This document shows positions 32,736-45,500 of a stretch of DNA of 64,000 nt, in pieces. Where the stretch lies: the NCBI GenBank assembly GCA_023055425.1, contig JALGPY010000001.1, positions 69,044,691 through 69,108,690 on the forward strand. The letters are read 5' to 3'. Both the position numbers and the translations under genes were made by a program. The notes under the pieces were generated by a model that worked only from the letters and a program-made list of their open reading frames with translations, did no database searches and was not told the origin of the DNA. Numbering within the stretch: the stretch's first letter is position 1; every line of letters starts with the position of its first letter. This DNA comes from Linanthus parryae (taxonomy: Eukaryota > Streptophyta > Magnoliopsida > Ericales > Polemoniaceae).

Positions 32736-35478
32736 TCACGGGTCGTCAAAGTAGACGGGGTCTACTTTGGCGACTTCAACTGTCTCGAGATATGGCTTGA
32801 TCCGGTTCCCGTTCACCCTGAAACTGGACTCGTCTTTTGGATTCTCCAGCTCAAATGCTCCCCATGCAAATATCTTCTTGATGATGAACGGTCCCGACCA
32901 TCGAGACCTCAAGTTGCCCGGAAAGAACCGCATCCTCGTGTTGTAGAGAAGCACTTTGTCGCCTTCATTGAACTGCTTCGGCGTGATCCGCTGATCATGC
33001 CACTTTTTCGTCTTCTCTTTGTAGATTTTAGCGCTCTCGAATGCCGTTCTGCGGAATTCCTCTAATTCCAGCAACGCCATTTTCCTCTTATCTCCTGCTA
33101 GATTCTGGTCCATGTTGAGCAGTTTGATGGCCCAGTATGCTTTGTGCTCCAACTCAACCGGCAAGTGGCACGCTTTTCCAAACACGAGCTGGTATGGCGA
33201 CATTCCCAGTGGTGTCTTGAAAGCTGTCTTGTAGGCCCAGAGTGCATCGTCCAGCCTTAGGGACCAATCCTTCCGGCCGAGATTCACCGTCTTCTCGAGT
33301 ATGCTTTTGATCTCTCTGTTCGAAACCTCGTCCTGCCCGTTCGTTTGAGGGTGGTAAGGCAGTGACACCTTGTGAACCGACACACCGTACTGTTTCAGAA
33401 CTTTGGCAAAAACTTGATAAATGAAGTGTGATCCCTCGTCACTGATCATCGCCCTGGGCGTCCCGAACCGGGTAAAAATGTTGCGTTTTAGAAAACTCTC
33501 AACCGTAGCTGCATCGTTTTTCTGACACGCAATCGCCTCGATCCACTTTGTCACATAATCCACCGCCAGCCGAATGTAAAGATTTCCCATCGAAGACGGG
33601 AACGGACCCATGAAGTCAATCCCCCATACATCAAACGGCTCTACCTCCTGCCACACGGTCATCGGCATCTCGTCCCGGTGTGACGTGTTTCCTGTCCTCT
33701 GGCACCTATCACATCCCTGCACATAGTCGTGACAGTCTTTGAAGATTTTCGGCCAGAAAAAACCGGACTGCAGTATTTTATGCGCCGTGCGCGTTCCCCC
33801 AAATGACCCCCACACTGTGATGAGTGGCAGTGTCGGATCACGTTCCAGGCCTCGTGGGTCGGGATACACCTTCTCAGGATGTTATCGGCCCCCTGTTTGA
33901 ATAAGTACGGGTCATCCCAGAAATACTGTCGACTTTCGGAAACGAACTTTTTCCGCTGAGACGGGGTGAGATACTCGGGAAGCGTGCCAGTTACCAAGTA
34001 ATTGGCTATGGCATAGTACCACGGTCTCCCGATTTTCACTGCCATGATGTGTTCATCCGGGAAGTTTTCCTTGATCGGTACCGGGTCCACCTTCACGTTC
34101 TCGAGTCTGGATAGGTGATCCGCCACCACGTTCTCAACTCCCTTCTTGTCCCGGATTTCCATGTCGAATTCCTGCATCAGTAGTACCCACCTCAATAGTC
34201 TCGGTTTTGCGTCCTTCTTGTCCAGCAGGTATTTCAGGGCACTATGGTCGGTAAAGACGATAAATTTTGCCCCGACCAAATAGGGCCTGAATTTGTCCAG
34301 GGCATACACTACGGCCAGCAATTCCTTTTCTGTCGTGCCATAGTTGAGCTGGGCGTCGTTAAGTACCCGGCTCGCATAATAAATGACATGGCAGACTTTA
34401 TCCTTTCGCTTCCCCAAAACTGCCCCGACTGCGTAGTTGCTGGCGTCACACATCAGCTCAAACGGGAGTGACCAATCCGGCGTGGTTATAACCGGGGCTG
34501 TGGTCAGCTTCTCTTTCAAATGGTCAAAAGCCTGCCGACATGCTGCATCGAAATCAAAGGGTACTTCTTTTCCGAGTAAAGCGCAGAGTGGCTTTGTGAT
34601 CTTGGAAAAGTCTTTGATGAACCTTTGGTAAAATCCTGCATGTCCCAGAAAACTTTTGATCGCCCTTACGTTCGTCGGGCATGGAAGCTGCTTTATCACC
34701 TCGATCTTAGCCCGGTCCACCTCGAGTCCCTTGCTGGAAATTCTGTGACCCAGCACGATCCCCTCGGTGACCATAAAGTGACACTTTTCCCAATTGAGCA
34801 CCAAATTCGCCTTCTTGCATCGGATCAGAACTTGACCCAAATGGAACAGGCAGTCTTCGAAACTGTCCCCAAATAGTGAAAAGTCTTCCATGAAGACCTC
34901 CAGATTTTTCTCGATCATGTCGGAAAAAATCGCCATCATACATCTCTGGAATGTGGCAGGAGCTTACACAACCCGTACGGCATGCGCCGGAACGCGAACG
35001 TACCGTATGGGCAGGTACACGTCGTCTTTTCCTGATCTTCCGGGGCTATGCAAATCTGGTTGTACCCGGAGTACCCGTCCAGAAAACAGTAATAAGTGTG
35101 GTGGGCGAGCCGGTCCAGCATTTGGTCCATGAATGGTAGCGGGAAGTGGTCTTTCAGCGTTGCGTCGTTTAGCCTCCGATAGTCCATGCAGATCCGCCAG
35201 CCTGTAACGGTGCGCTGCGCCATCTGCTCCTGGTCTTTATTCTGCACCACCGTAATACCCCCCTTTTTGGGCACGCACTGGACCGGGCTGATCCATGTGC
35301 TGTCCGATATGGGGTATATGATTCCCGCTTCCAGCCACTTCATAACCTCTTTTCGCACAACGTCCTTCATGTTCGGATTCAGTCTCCGCTGGGGCTGAAT
35401 CACCGGTTTCTTGCCTTCTTCAATTCGGATCTTGTGCATGCAGTAGGAAGGGCTGATCCCCTTTATATCTGCAATCGT
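32736..35478 (-). pseudogene. pol: Element B RT, RNase H and integrase
   Basis: Continues the gag-pro frame after the TAG at 35479-35481. RT: RRLNPNMKDVVRKEV, PKKGGITVVQNK, CMDYRRLNDATLKDHFPLP, FLDGYSGYNQI. A 1-nt loss near 34965 shifts the frame just after RMPYGLC. The next frame holds the active site at 34883-34894, reading FMED where FMDD is expected, so the second catalytic Asp is Glu. RNase H follows ([35 protein letters not shown]). A second 1-nt loss near 33805 falls inside the integrase zinc domain. The last frame has [11 protein letters not shown], then the DDE core with [15 protein letters not shown] and [11 protein letters not shown]. Stop at 32736-32738. Not functional. Confidence 0.9.
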
Positions 35479-38145
35479 CTAGGCAATTGCTTCCTTATGC
35501 TCTCGCAATACTTCCAGCAGTTTCTGTTCCTGTTCCTGAGATAAACGTGACGAAATAATTACGGGCAGAGTACTATTTTCACCAATATACGCATACCAGA
35601 GATGGCTCGGGAGCGGTTTCAGCTCCAGTGCGGGTGGCTCCTTGAGTGACGGGACCAGAATCATCTTTTGCCCGCCGTCTTCGTCCCGATGCAAAGTGGT
35701 CCAGTCCTCGGCTCTCATGGCGTGCTCGCACCGAGTCTTCTCCTTTTCTTCCCCGTACATGCTAACGATCTCTTCCCACAATTGGTCCATCTCCTCGTTT
35801 TCCCAACCTTCGTCAACCACGTCTATAGCAAAGATGTCCTCGTGGTCGTAGTAATTTGGCAGTTGCAGATTTTTGAAAACGTTGAATTTTACCTTTTCCT
35901 CGTTAATCTGCATGGTCAGCTCCCCGCTCTTGCAGTTAATCATTGCTTCGCCCGTGGCCAAAAACGGCCTGCCAAGTATGAGCGGTACTTCCCCTGCCTC
36001 CATGTCCAGGATGACGAAATCTGCCTGAAAAATCAGCTCGCCGACCTTGACCAGAATATCCTCGATAACCCCATAGGCCTGTTTTACGGACCTGTCTGCC
36101 ATCTGCAGCATGATTCTGGTGGGTCGGGGTTCACCGACTTTCAAACTCTTGAAAATCGTCAACGGCAACAGATGGATGCTGGCCCCTAGGTCACACAGAG
36201 CCTTTCCTGTGTAAGCGTTACCTAGGGTGACTGGTATGACGAAACTGCCAGGATCCTTTCTCTTCCTCGGTAGCCCATTCTTCACACAATTGCTCACTTC
36301 TGCCGTCAGGTTTATGGTCTCGAAATCGCTCATCCGCCTCCTCCCATACAAGATGTTCTTGATGAATTTGGCGTAAGTGGGCATCTTAGCCAAAGCCTCA
36401 GCAAAAGGTATGTTAATCTGCAGCTGCTTGAACATCTCGAGAAACCTGGCGTAGTCTTTCCTGTCATCCCTCTTTCGTGTTCGCAAGGGGTACGGGACCT
36501 CCTTGGAAATTGGTACAGTTTCTGCACCTGTTTCGTTCTGCACTGCATCCTGCTCAACCGAGCCCTTCGGCTGGGGGCATTCGACTGTGCTGTTATCCTG
36601 GCCCAACAAGTTGCGTTCTATTTCTTTCGAATTTTCTGCACGTGCGTGGCTGGGATACGGTGGATCCTGCAGTGCCAATTCACTCCGAGTGGTGATAGCA
36701 TTGATCTGAGCCCGTGGATTATTTACTGTATTCGAGGGTAGGTTTCCTGGATGTCTCTCTGTTAGCTGCTGTGCTAACTGCCCTACTTGTACTTCCAAAG
36801 CGCGCTGTGACGTTTTGGTTGTCTGCATATCTGCCGTCAGGGTGTCCATGTGCTCAAACCGGGACTCCATGGTCTGGATCATAGACTTGATCTCTTTCAT
36901 CTGTGCGTCGTACTGCTGCGCAGATGGGACTGACTGAGCCTGCTGGGCCGGGGCAGCCTGCTGGGCTGGTGGCCTGTGCTGGAATCCCGGTGCATAAACT
37001 GCTGCGTTCGGGTTTCCGTACCGAAACCCGGGATGGTCTCTCGTACCCGGTCGGTACCGGCTCGGGTCCCACTGCTGCTGTACGTAATTGGTGTCTTCGG
37101 TCCTTTGCTCCTCAATGGCTGCATCCAGATCAGGTTCTTCGACTGCTGCAACAGTCTTCTTATCCGAGTAAACTTTCGTGACCAAGTCATGAACGATCTT
37201 GGCCAGATTATCTATCCGGTCATCCTCTGCGGGTTCGGCTCTCGTTGCCATCCTGCGATCGTCAAACAGTCGGGTGTCTTGCTTGGCCAACTGCTTCATC
37301 AGGTCATACGCACCTTCTTTGTCCACGTGATACAGGAAGTTTCCCCCGGCCTCTCTGTCAATCCTGTCGGCGTTCTCCCTGTCTAGGGCATGGTAGAAAA
37401 CCTGCAGAATTTTTGCGTCTCCAAAGCCGTGGTTCGGGCACCGTTTGACCAATCTCATGAGCCTGTCCCATGCGTCCACCACCGTCTCCCCCATCTTCTG
37501 CCTGAATGATAGGATTTCGCTCTGTAACTGTATGACTCGGGAGGCGGGATAGAACTTTGCCAGAAAATCCGTGACACACTCCTCCCATGTGGTGATGGAT
37601 CGGGGTGGTCGGGATTCGAGCCAGTCTTTGGCTACTCCATAAAGACAGTACGGAAATAAGATCAACATGAGTGCCTCTGCTTCTACCCCCTTGTATCTGA
37701 CCTTTTTGCAATAATCTTCGAATTTCCCGATAAAATCGTTCGGGTCTTCGTCGGCCCTGCCATGAAACGGGCAGAGAGTTTGTACCGTCTGGATGGTGGA
37801 TGGTTTGATGTCAAAGTGCTCGGCGGTGATCTCGGGCACCACAATAGCTCGCTCATGCCCCCCGGTTGGGACTTCGAAATTTTCCACCAACGCCTTCCCA
37901 GATCGGTTATATGTTCTCTGGTTGCTTCGGGCAGCAAGTCCCGCCGTGACAAGCTCCTCAATGTACCGAGCCATCTGGGCTGGGGTACGTGTCTCTCGTT
38001 CCTGACCACCGGCTTCGGTGTTCTCGGGTGGATCTCTCTGGTTGGTTGCCATCCTGCTTTCTCGGTTTCTGCGGTTCTCTTCGGTATACAGTTTTTCCGG
38101 GTTGTCGAGTGGTGACACCAAATCGCGAGGCAATCTGGGCATCAA
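35479..38145 (-). CDS. gag-pro: Element B Gag-protease
   Basis: 888 residues, closing at a TAG (35479-35481) in the middle of the normal Athila gag-pol frame, at a position where the family has Trp, so the polyprotein is truncated before RT. The Gag core lies around residues 95-300 (FHGRADEDPNDFIGKFEDYC, CLYGVAKDWLESRPP, RQKMGETVVDAWDRLMRLVK). The middle is Gln/Pro-rich. Protease near residue 650: CDLGASIHLLPL with the catalytic Asp kept (DLGAS, usual in Athila), then LILGRPFLATGEAMI. The start codon chosen is the ATG at 38143-38145, about 120 bp past the primer site; an in-frame ATG (MATNQRDPPENTEAGG) lies about 31 codons further on. Confidence 0.88.
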   Translation of the reverse strand: MMPRLPRDLVSPLDNPEKLYTEENRRNRESRMATNQRDPPENTEAGGQERETRTPAQMARYIEELVTAGLAARSNQRTYNRSGKALVENFEVPTGGHERAIVVPEITAEHFDIKPSTIQTVQTLCPFHGRADEDPNDFIGKFEDYCKKVRYKGVEAEALMLILFPYCLYGVAKDWLESRPPRSITTWEECVTDFLAKFYPASRVIQLQSEILSFRQKMGETVVDAWDRLMRLVKRCPNHGFGDAKILQVFYHALDRENADRIDREAGGNFLYHVDKEGAYDLMKQLAKQDTRLFDDRRMATRAEPAEDDRIDNLAKIVHDLVTKVYSDKKTVAAVEEPDLDAAIEEQRTEDTNYVQQQWDPSRYRPGTRDHPGFRYGNPNAAVYAPGFQHRPPAQQAAPAQQAQSVPSAQQYDAQMKEIKSMIQTMESRFEHMDTLTADMQTTKTSQRALEVQVGQLAQQLTERHPGNLPSNTVNNPRAQINAITTRSELALQDPPYPSHARAENSKEIERNLLGQDNSTVECPQPKGSVEQDAVQNETGAETVPISKEVPYPLRTRKRDDRKDYARFLEMFKQLQINIPFAEALAKMPTYAKFIKNILYGRRRMSDFETINLTAEVSNCVKNGLPRKRKDPGSFVIPVTLGNAYTGKALCDLGASIHLLPLTIFKSLKVGEPRPTRIMLQMADRSVKQAYGVIEDILVKVGELIFQADFVILDMEAGEVPLILGRPFLATGEAMINCKSGELTMQINEEKVKFNVFKNLQLPNYYDHEDIFAIDVVDEGWENEEMDQLWEEIVSMYGEEKEKTRCEHAMRAEDWTTLHRDEDGGQKMILVPSLKEPPALELKPLPSHLWYAYIGENSTLPVIISSRLSQEQEQKLLEVLREHKEAIA

Positions 38146-38265
38146 CTAAACAGTCCTGAAAACGCAGATTCGAAAACGCAGTGAGATAAAAGGAAAAATA
38201 ACAAAACTGAAAATAAACAAAGACTCAGAAAACTAATTCTGACTACTAAATAGACCCTAAAAAGT

Positions 38266-38282
38266 CCCCGGCAACGGCGCCA
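38266..38282 (-). promoter_or_regulatory. Primer binding site of element B
   Basis: Minus strand TGGCGCCGTTGCCGGGG, six bases from the LTR end. This is the Asp-tRNA complement that marks Athila elements. Confidence 0.92.
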
Positions 38283-38288
38283 AAAACT

Positions 38289-39444
38289 TGATGCGCAAAC
38301 TAACGTGCTGTCGCAAGTGTACGAATCTTGTAATACCGGGTGCAATTAGACTCGGGTGATCGTTCCCACGAGGACTATTTCGGGTTTACTCACGTTGTCA
38401 GTTTCGGTTAACCGAGTGTAGTAACAAGGAGGAGTAGGTTGTGATTGCAGTTTACTAAACTAAAAACAGAAATTAAAAGCGTAAACGTAAATATTTTTTG
38501 TGACGTTTTCTGAAATAAGTTGAATCGGTTGTGACGATAATAGATGAGAACTAGGCTCCAGGATCCCCTAGGGTTCTTACAGATTTCAGTTTTACGTTCA
38601 ATTATGAAAACACTCAGCAGTTTCGATATCTGTGCAACGTACCAGTTGTGCAGTGACTTTTCAGATTCCACACGTAATCTCGATCCTGCAGACTTTCGGA
38701 TTCTTGTTAAGCTGCCTAAGTCTGCAGTCTCGGTCTAATCCTGTTAGGGTTTGTAACCTGTCCGAATGGCCCGGGTCAAATTCTCTAACAGTTGGTCTCA
38801 CGTTTTTCGATGCTAGCCCTATCTCGCTTTCTCTGGTCGGTCTATCAGGGTAAGGTACTAAATCCTGGTTTTTCTTCCTAACCCTAACTTGACGTTTTCA
38901 CCTAAAAGCTCGGGTCTATAGCAATCCTGGGTGATCAATCCTATCATGCATATACGATAACATTCAAAACCAGAATAACAGATATAACTTGCTGAATTGA
39001 GATAACAATCATGAATTCATAAACGTAGTAGTCATGAAATCTGGATACGAAACCCTAGGTTCACCGAGAACCTAGGTAAAAGGTTTAGCTACTAAGTGAC
39101 ATAATTAAATAACAACGTTTCTGAATAAGAGAGATAGTGAAATCAAACGCGTGCTGTAGAGGCTGAATTCCTGCTTCCGTGCTCACCGAGAGTGCTCTGC
39201 GATCTCCTTTTGGTTGTGATGAGAATTGTGTTGTGCTGAGAATTGTGAGCACTGGACGAGTCTTTATATAGTACTGGAGACGTTTCTGGAAACTGCTGAA
39301 ATTACGAAACTGCCACTGGGTCGAAACCGCCTCGGGAAACGGGCCGTCTGCCACCGCCTCGGGAAACGGGCTAACTACGCAAGATAGCTGCGTAGCTACC
39401 TGCGTAGTTGGCTGCGTAGCTAGCTGCGTAGGTAGCTGCGTAGC
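38289..39444 (-). repeat. 5' LTR of element B, inner part
   Basis: Aligns with 25931-27055 of the 3' LTR with few differences. It is cut at 39444 inside the ctgcgtagctag repeat by element C and resumes at 47961. It contains the TATA box for transcription of B at 39263-39270 (TATATAAA on the minus strand). The insertion of C upstream of this TATA box separates it from the outer U3. Confidence 0.9.
39263..39270 (-). promoter_or_regulatory. TATA box of the 5' LTR of element B
   Basis: TATATAAA in gtactatataaagactcg on the minus strand, at the same place as in the 3' LTR (26903-26910). Only about 175 bp of U3 remain next to it, because C inserted at 39444. Confidence 0.6.
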
Positions 39445-40876
39445 TGTTGGAATAGATGCCCTAGAGGCAATCTAGTTTAGTATGAATTTGTATATGGCTA
39501 GAAAATTCATTTATTATTTATTGGATATTTAATATAATGAAGTCCTTAGATTTACAAACGTGTTGTTTATCTTAAATATCCCTAGTCAAGTATAATGATT
39601 AAATGGGACAATCATCTATAGACTAGTATGGGGTTGGATTGATATGGAGATATCACGATCCAACACATAGGTGTGCATTACGGAATGTTGCACTGGGTTG
39701 ACCCATCACCGAGAAGGCTACATACATGTTATGTTGAGTCACAAGTGCTTCTCGGGGTACAATGGTATTGTCATCCTTAGACTTGAAGTCACTAGATATT
39801 CTAGTTGTGGATCATTGTGATCTTGGTAGCGTTAAACGCTACACCGTAACTGGGTAGTTATAAAGGCGTGTACTGGATACAATGAGAAGCAAGCTTAGAG
39901 ATCGTAGTGGACGTAGAGAGGATTTGCCCCTCCCACATAACGGGAGCAAATATCCTAGGCCACTCGAGGGATAGTGCTTATAGAATGTCTGGCCAGACTC
40001 AAATAAATCAATATATGGGATATTGATGTTATTTGCACGAATAAGGCTATTCCCATGGATCGAGAAACTAGGGATTGGATATACGAGTGTGACTTGTATG
40101 TCTCGTCTCCAATCCGGATATGGAGGAAAAGGGATGAGACAATTACTTGTACAAGGTTGTCAAGATGACTATTCTATTAGTTGGCTAGAATGGATGTTTT
40201 GCTAGAAACCGCTCCATATTAGCAAATGGTTGCTACCAACTAGATAGAACCTATGGGGTCACACGCTATATAGAGTTGTACTAGATTTGGAATTAATTAA
40301 TTGGATTAATTAATTAGAAGGATCACTTTGCAAACCCTTACAAACTTAGTAGGGACTAATTAGCAAGGAAGGGACTAAATTGAATTCTAGTAGGACTAGA
40401 ATAAGTCCTTTAGGTAGTTAACAAGGAGTTTTTGGACTATATAAAGGACCCTCCTTCCTTCCTTCCTCATAACTTATGCTCATTAGTGATCATAACAAGA
40501 GTGGGAGAGAACAAAGGAGAGAGAGAGCAAGCAACAAGGGCCGAACCCGACCCTTGCCGCCGCCCCCTCACCCCGTCGGCCAAAAGAGGGCCGAGCCCCT
40601 CTTTTTGTCTTGTTTTGCGTGATTCCTTCTCCCTCCTCTCATTCCGGGCTAGCACCAAGGAGTTTGGGAGATCTAGGATCAACTCTAGGCGTGGATCAAC
40701 TCTAGAGAACGTGACACTATTCGCGTTTGAAGTCATCAAGGAGAACCCAAAGGTGTGTTTATTATTTCTTACCTTTACTATCGTTATGCATCTAGACTTG
40801 TGATCCTTGGAGGGTTTTGCATGGCTATTTGTTTGATTATGCTTCCGTTGCGCGATCCATGAATCAAAACCCTACA
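39445..40876 (+). repeat. 5' LTR of element C
   Basis: TGTTGGAATAG...AAAACCCTACA. TATATAAA at 40438-40445 followed by ggaccctccttccttccttc marks the transcription start region. A short ORF-like stretch downstream is not conserved as protein. Next base after the LTR is G, then the primer site. Confidence 0.93.
40438..40445 (+). promoter_or_regulatory. TATA box of element C LTR
   Basis: TATATAAA in ggactatataaaggaccc. The identical word is present in the 3' LTR (47517-47524) and in LTR remnant D (12029-12036), so it is conserved in the family. Confidence 0.75.
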
Positions 40877-40877
40877 G

Positions 40878-40891
40878 TGGTATCAGAGCCA
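40878..40891 (+). promoter_or_regulatory. Primer binding site of element C
   Basis: tggtatcagagcca, one base past the LTR: a full match to the complement of the plant initiator-Met tRNA 3' end. Confidence 0.93.
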
Positions 40892-42558
40892 CAGGTCATA
40901 GAGCATAAACGTAGTTTATGTGTTACATTCTTGTTGTTTTACACCTTAATTTGTTGTTTATCGCGTAAAACAAGACAAATCAAGCATGGGATGCAATTTG
41001 TCAATAATTAGATCATAACAAGACCCAATTTTGCATTGGATGCATGAATTGTTGAGTTTGAGAAATTTTAGGATCTTAGATCTAGGGTTTGGGCATCCTT
41101 GGGGAAGAAGGAGTTCTCCCAAAACAAGGAAACAACCAAACTTGGGCTCCAAGCAAGGAGGTTATTTTGGAAACAACCCCATGAGGAGGTTCGGCCCCCT
41201 AGGGGACCGCCCCCTTGCTTGCCGCCCAAGCTTGGCCGCCCTAAGGGGCCGGGCGGCCCTAACCCGCGGGCCTAGCTTGCGGGTTTTGGGCCGGGCCGGC
41301 CCTAGGGCCTTATGGTTGACTTTGTTGGGCCCGGGCAATTGGATTGTTGGGCCCATGGATTGTTTTAACCCTAGAAATCCTAAAATCAATTAAAATTGAC
41401 CAAGCGCGTTAAAATTGGATTTTAACTGTTTATGTGCAAATCGCATGGTGATTGGATATGGCCTTAGGATGTGGTTTGATGTGGATGTTTAATTTTGTGG
41501 TTTGGTTTTACGGCCTGCGAGCTGATCAATTAATTGTAATAATTAATTAGGGTTTTATGGCCTGCGTGCCATTTTTTTTCTCAACTTGTGAGATTTATTT
41601 TATTTAGTATAGATATTAGCTAGTGCTAGATAAAGTAGATTGTTAGCCAAGATTGAAGAAAAGAAGCCCAAAGCCAAAGAAGCCACAAAAGATGGAGCAT
41701 GGAGCATGGAGCATTCCACATGACTATGAAGGATGGACCAAAAGATCAAGACGCATGGAGATGTGTTTGCTTAGGGTTCATAGATAATTCCATTGGCTTG
41801 GAATTATCTTAGTCTAGAAAAGGCCATATCCACATCACGTTTAATTTCTGTTTTGTGGTTGTTTATTTATTGTCTTATTATTTGTGTGGTTGGTGTATGG
41901 ATGATGCATGCAACTAGGATAATAAGATAATTAGACAACCCGGATCTATTATTTGGAGTTGTGCCCAAACTCAAATAGATAGATTAGTTGACATTGATCA
42001 ACAAAATAATTAAAAATTGAATTTAAAATCCCTCAAATTTTAAAATATTGTGTTCTTGCCTTCTCGTTATTTAAACACTCATTATCATCATTATTTATCA
42101 AGTTCGTGCGTGCCAAAGCATGGCGACTTGGTTCATAATGATGGAATGCGATGGCACGTAACAATGTGCAATTGTTTAGGTAATAGGTTGAACACAACTA
42201 TGCTATTAATTTGATTAAGAAACCTAGAGGCAATCAATTGGGATTATCCATGTGGATGGATAAATAAGGAGTTATCTGCCCGATTGAACCAAGAATTGCA
42301 TATGGGATGCAATTGGAATTGTTCCTACCTAAAAGTAGTCAAATTATGGGTGACTTGCCAAAGCAAGCTCATAAGGAGATGAAAAGATGGATCTTGGCCC
42401 ACTAGAAAATATAAGGATATTTTCCGCATTAATATCTTGAGGGTTATTAATCCGTAGAAAAATAGTGGGAGCTATATTTAATAAACTAGCCATTATTAAA
42501 TATAGTCAAAAATTCACAAATACTAAAACTTGCGTATTTTCCTTTTGTAGAATTCCAA
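40892..42558 (+). other. Element C untranslated leader
   Basis: About 1.67 kb before gag with no long ORF. A sharply GC-rich block at 41186-41345, with repeated ggccggg, gggccgg and ccgcggg words that can pair with one another, stands out from A/T-rich surroundings and is a candidate packaging or translation-control structure. A ggagcat triplet repeat lies at 41694-41714. Confidence 0.55.
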
Positions 42559-45500
42559 ATGGCAAACAACTCATCGAGTTCACAACATTCCCTACGATCT
42601 GTCCTTGAGAAGGACAAGCTCTCTGGAACCAACTTTCTTGATTGGTACAGAAACTCGAGAATTTTTCTCAAGCAAGAGAAGAAACTGTACGCAATAGAGG
42701 AGCATGTTCCAGAAGGTCCAGAGAATCAGACACCTGCTGCCTTAAAGGCGTATCAAAAGCGTGTTGATGACGCTAATGATGCGGCCTGCCTAATGCTTTG
42801 CACCATGACCTCTGAGCTTCAGAAGCAACATGAGAACATGAATGCTGTCGATATGATCGAACATCTAAAGCAGCTCTTCCAAGAGCAGGCGAGGGTAGAG
42901 AGGTATGAGGTCTCAAAGGCACTGTTCAAATGTCATCTGGCAGAAGGGAACCCGGTGGGACCCCATGTACTCCGAATGATCGGGTACTTGGAGAATCTCG
43001 CCCGGCTTGGGTTCCCAGTCGGCCAAGAGTTGGCAACCGATCTCGTGTTGCAATCGTTGCCCGAAAGTTATGGACAGTTCATTATGAACTATAACATGAA
43101 CGAGATCGTTAAACCACTGCCAGATTTGCTCAACATGTTGAGAACGGCTGAACAGAGCATCAACAAGGGTAAGGGCAAGGCCATTATAATGGTGCATAAA
43201 GGAAAGGGCAAAAAGTTTGCCTCTTCCTCCAAGGGCAAGAGCAAGTCAGTTGCCAAGTCCAAGGAACAAGCCTTTAAGCCTGTTGGTGGCATTTCCAAGG
43301 TCGTGACTAAGGGTGAAGGTCACTACTGCAGTCAGCCTGGACACTGGAGGAGGAACTGCCCAAAATATCTGGAGGACAAGAGGCTTGGAATAGTGATTCC
43401 ACCACCACCAGATATTTTTGTTGTAGATGTCAATTTAACTGTCTCTACATCATGGGTATTAGATACTGGATGTGGATCTCATATTTGTCGAAATATGAAG
43501 GATCTAAAGAGAAGTAAAAGATTGGCTAAAGGGGAGGTAGATCTGCGCGTTGGGAATGGAGCAAAGGTTGCTGCGTTGGCCATAGGCGTGTGCGAGCTAT
43601 CTCTGCCTTCAGGATTAGTTTTAGAATTAAATAATTGCTATTTTGTGCCTGCTATGAGCAGAAACATTATTTCTATTTCTTGTTTGGACAAGGAAGGTTT
43701 TATTATTTCAATAAAGAACAATTGTTGTTCCTTTTATTTGAATAATATTCACTATTTTAGTGCGCAATTATTTAATGGACTTTATGTCCTTGATCTAAGC
43801 AATCCTGTCTACAACATTAATACCAAGCGGATTAAAATAAATGATTTAAATCCTGCTTATTTATGACATTGTCGTTTAGGCCACATAAATGAGAAACGTG
43901 TATCTAGACTCCATAAGGATGGACTACTAGACTCATTTGATTTTGAATCATAGGAGACATGTGAGGCTTGTTTATTGGGAAAAATGACAAAGTCCCCTTT
44001 CAATAAGAAAGGTGAGAGGACTAGTGAGAAATTGGCACTCATACATACCGATGTGTGTGGGCCATTTGCCACGCCAGCCAGGGGTGGTTATGTCTACTTC
44101 ATTACATTTACTGATGATTACAGTAGATATGGATTTGTGTACCTTATGAGGGCAAAATCCGAATCCTTTGAAGTGTTCAAAGAATTCAAGAATGAAGTAG
44201 AGAAGCAACTTGGAAAAAGTATCAAGGCTCTACGATCGGATCGTGGAGGAGAATACTTAAGCCAAGAGTTTGACGACTATCTTAGAGAGTGTGGGATCGT
44301 GTCCCAACTCACTCCACCCGGAACGCCACAATGGAATGGCGTGTCCGAGAGGAGGAATCGAACCCTATTGGATATGGTTCGTTCTATGATGTGTCAAACC
44401 GATCTTCCATTATCATTTTGGGGCTACGCTCTATTAAGTGCAGCTTTCACCATTAACCGTGTTCCATCTAAATCAGTCATGAAGACACCATATGAGATGT
44501 GGAGTGGGAGGCGTCCCACACTGTCGTTCATGAGGATTTGGGGCTGCGATGTCTATGTAAAACGTTTACAATCAGACAAGCTAGGGCCTAAATCGGATAA
44601 GTGTAAATTTGTGGGGTACCCTAAGGAAACTAAGGGATACTACTTCTACAATCCAACCGAGAACAAAGTGTTTGTTGCTCGGACCGGCGTGTTTCAAGAA
44701 AGAGAGTTTGTCTCTAAAGAAGCAAGTGGGAGGAATGTAGAACTTGAAGAAGTTCAAGAACCACAAATCACTGAACCGATTATGGAACATGAACAGGAAT
44801 CACAAGCAGTTGTGAAGCCACCTGTTCAGGTAACACAAGAGCTTCGTAGATCTAGTAGAGTGCGCCAGGAACCCGAGAGGTACGGACTTCTCGTAACTGA
44901 TTCCGGTGACACGATGCTCATAGATGATGAGCCTACTACCTATGAGGAGGCCATGAGTGGCCCAGACTCTCAGAAGTGGCTTGAAGCCATGAGATCCGAG
45001 ATGGAATCCATGTATACCAACAAAGTATGGACTTTGGTGGAACCACCTGACGGGGCGCGGCCCATAGGGTGCAAGTGGGTCTTCAAGAAGAAGATCGACA
45101 TGGATGGTAATGTGATTACCTATAAGGGCCGATTGGTGGCTAAAGGATTCAGACAGATTCATGGTATTGACTATGATGAAACCTTTTCACCAGTCGCTAT
45201 GACCAAATCCATCCGAATCCTACTTGCAATTGCAGCATACTATGACTATGAGATTTGGCAGATGGATGTCAAAACAGCATTCCTTTATGGGAATCTCCTC
45301 GAGGACGTGTATATGATACAGCCGGAGGGTTTTGAGGATCCAAAGCAAGCCAACAAAGTCTGTAAGCTGCAACGATCCATTTATGGATTGAAGCAAGCTT
45401 CTAGGAGTTGGAATCGACGTTTTGATGAAGTAGTCAAAGAGTTTGGCTTCATCAGAAACGAAGATGAGTCTTGTGTCTACAAGAAGGTTAGTGGGAGCTC

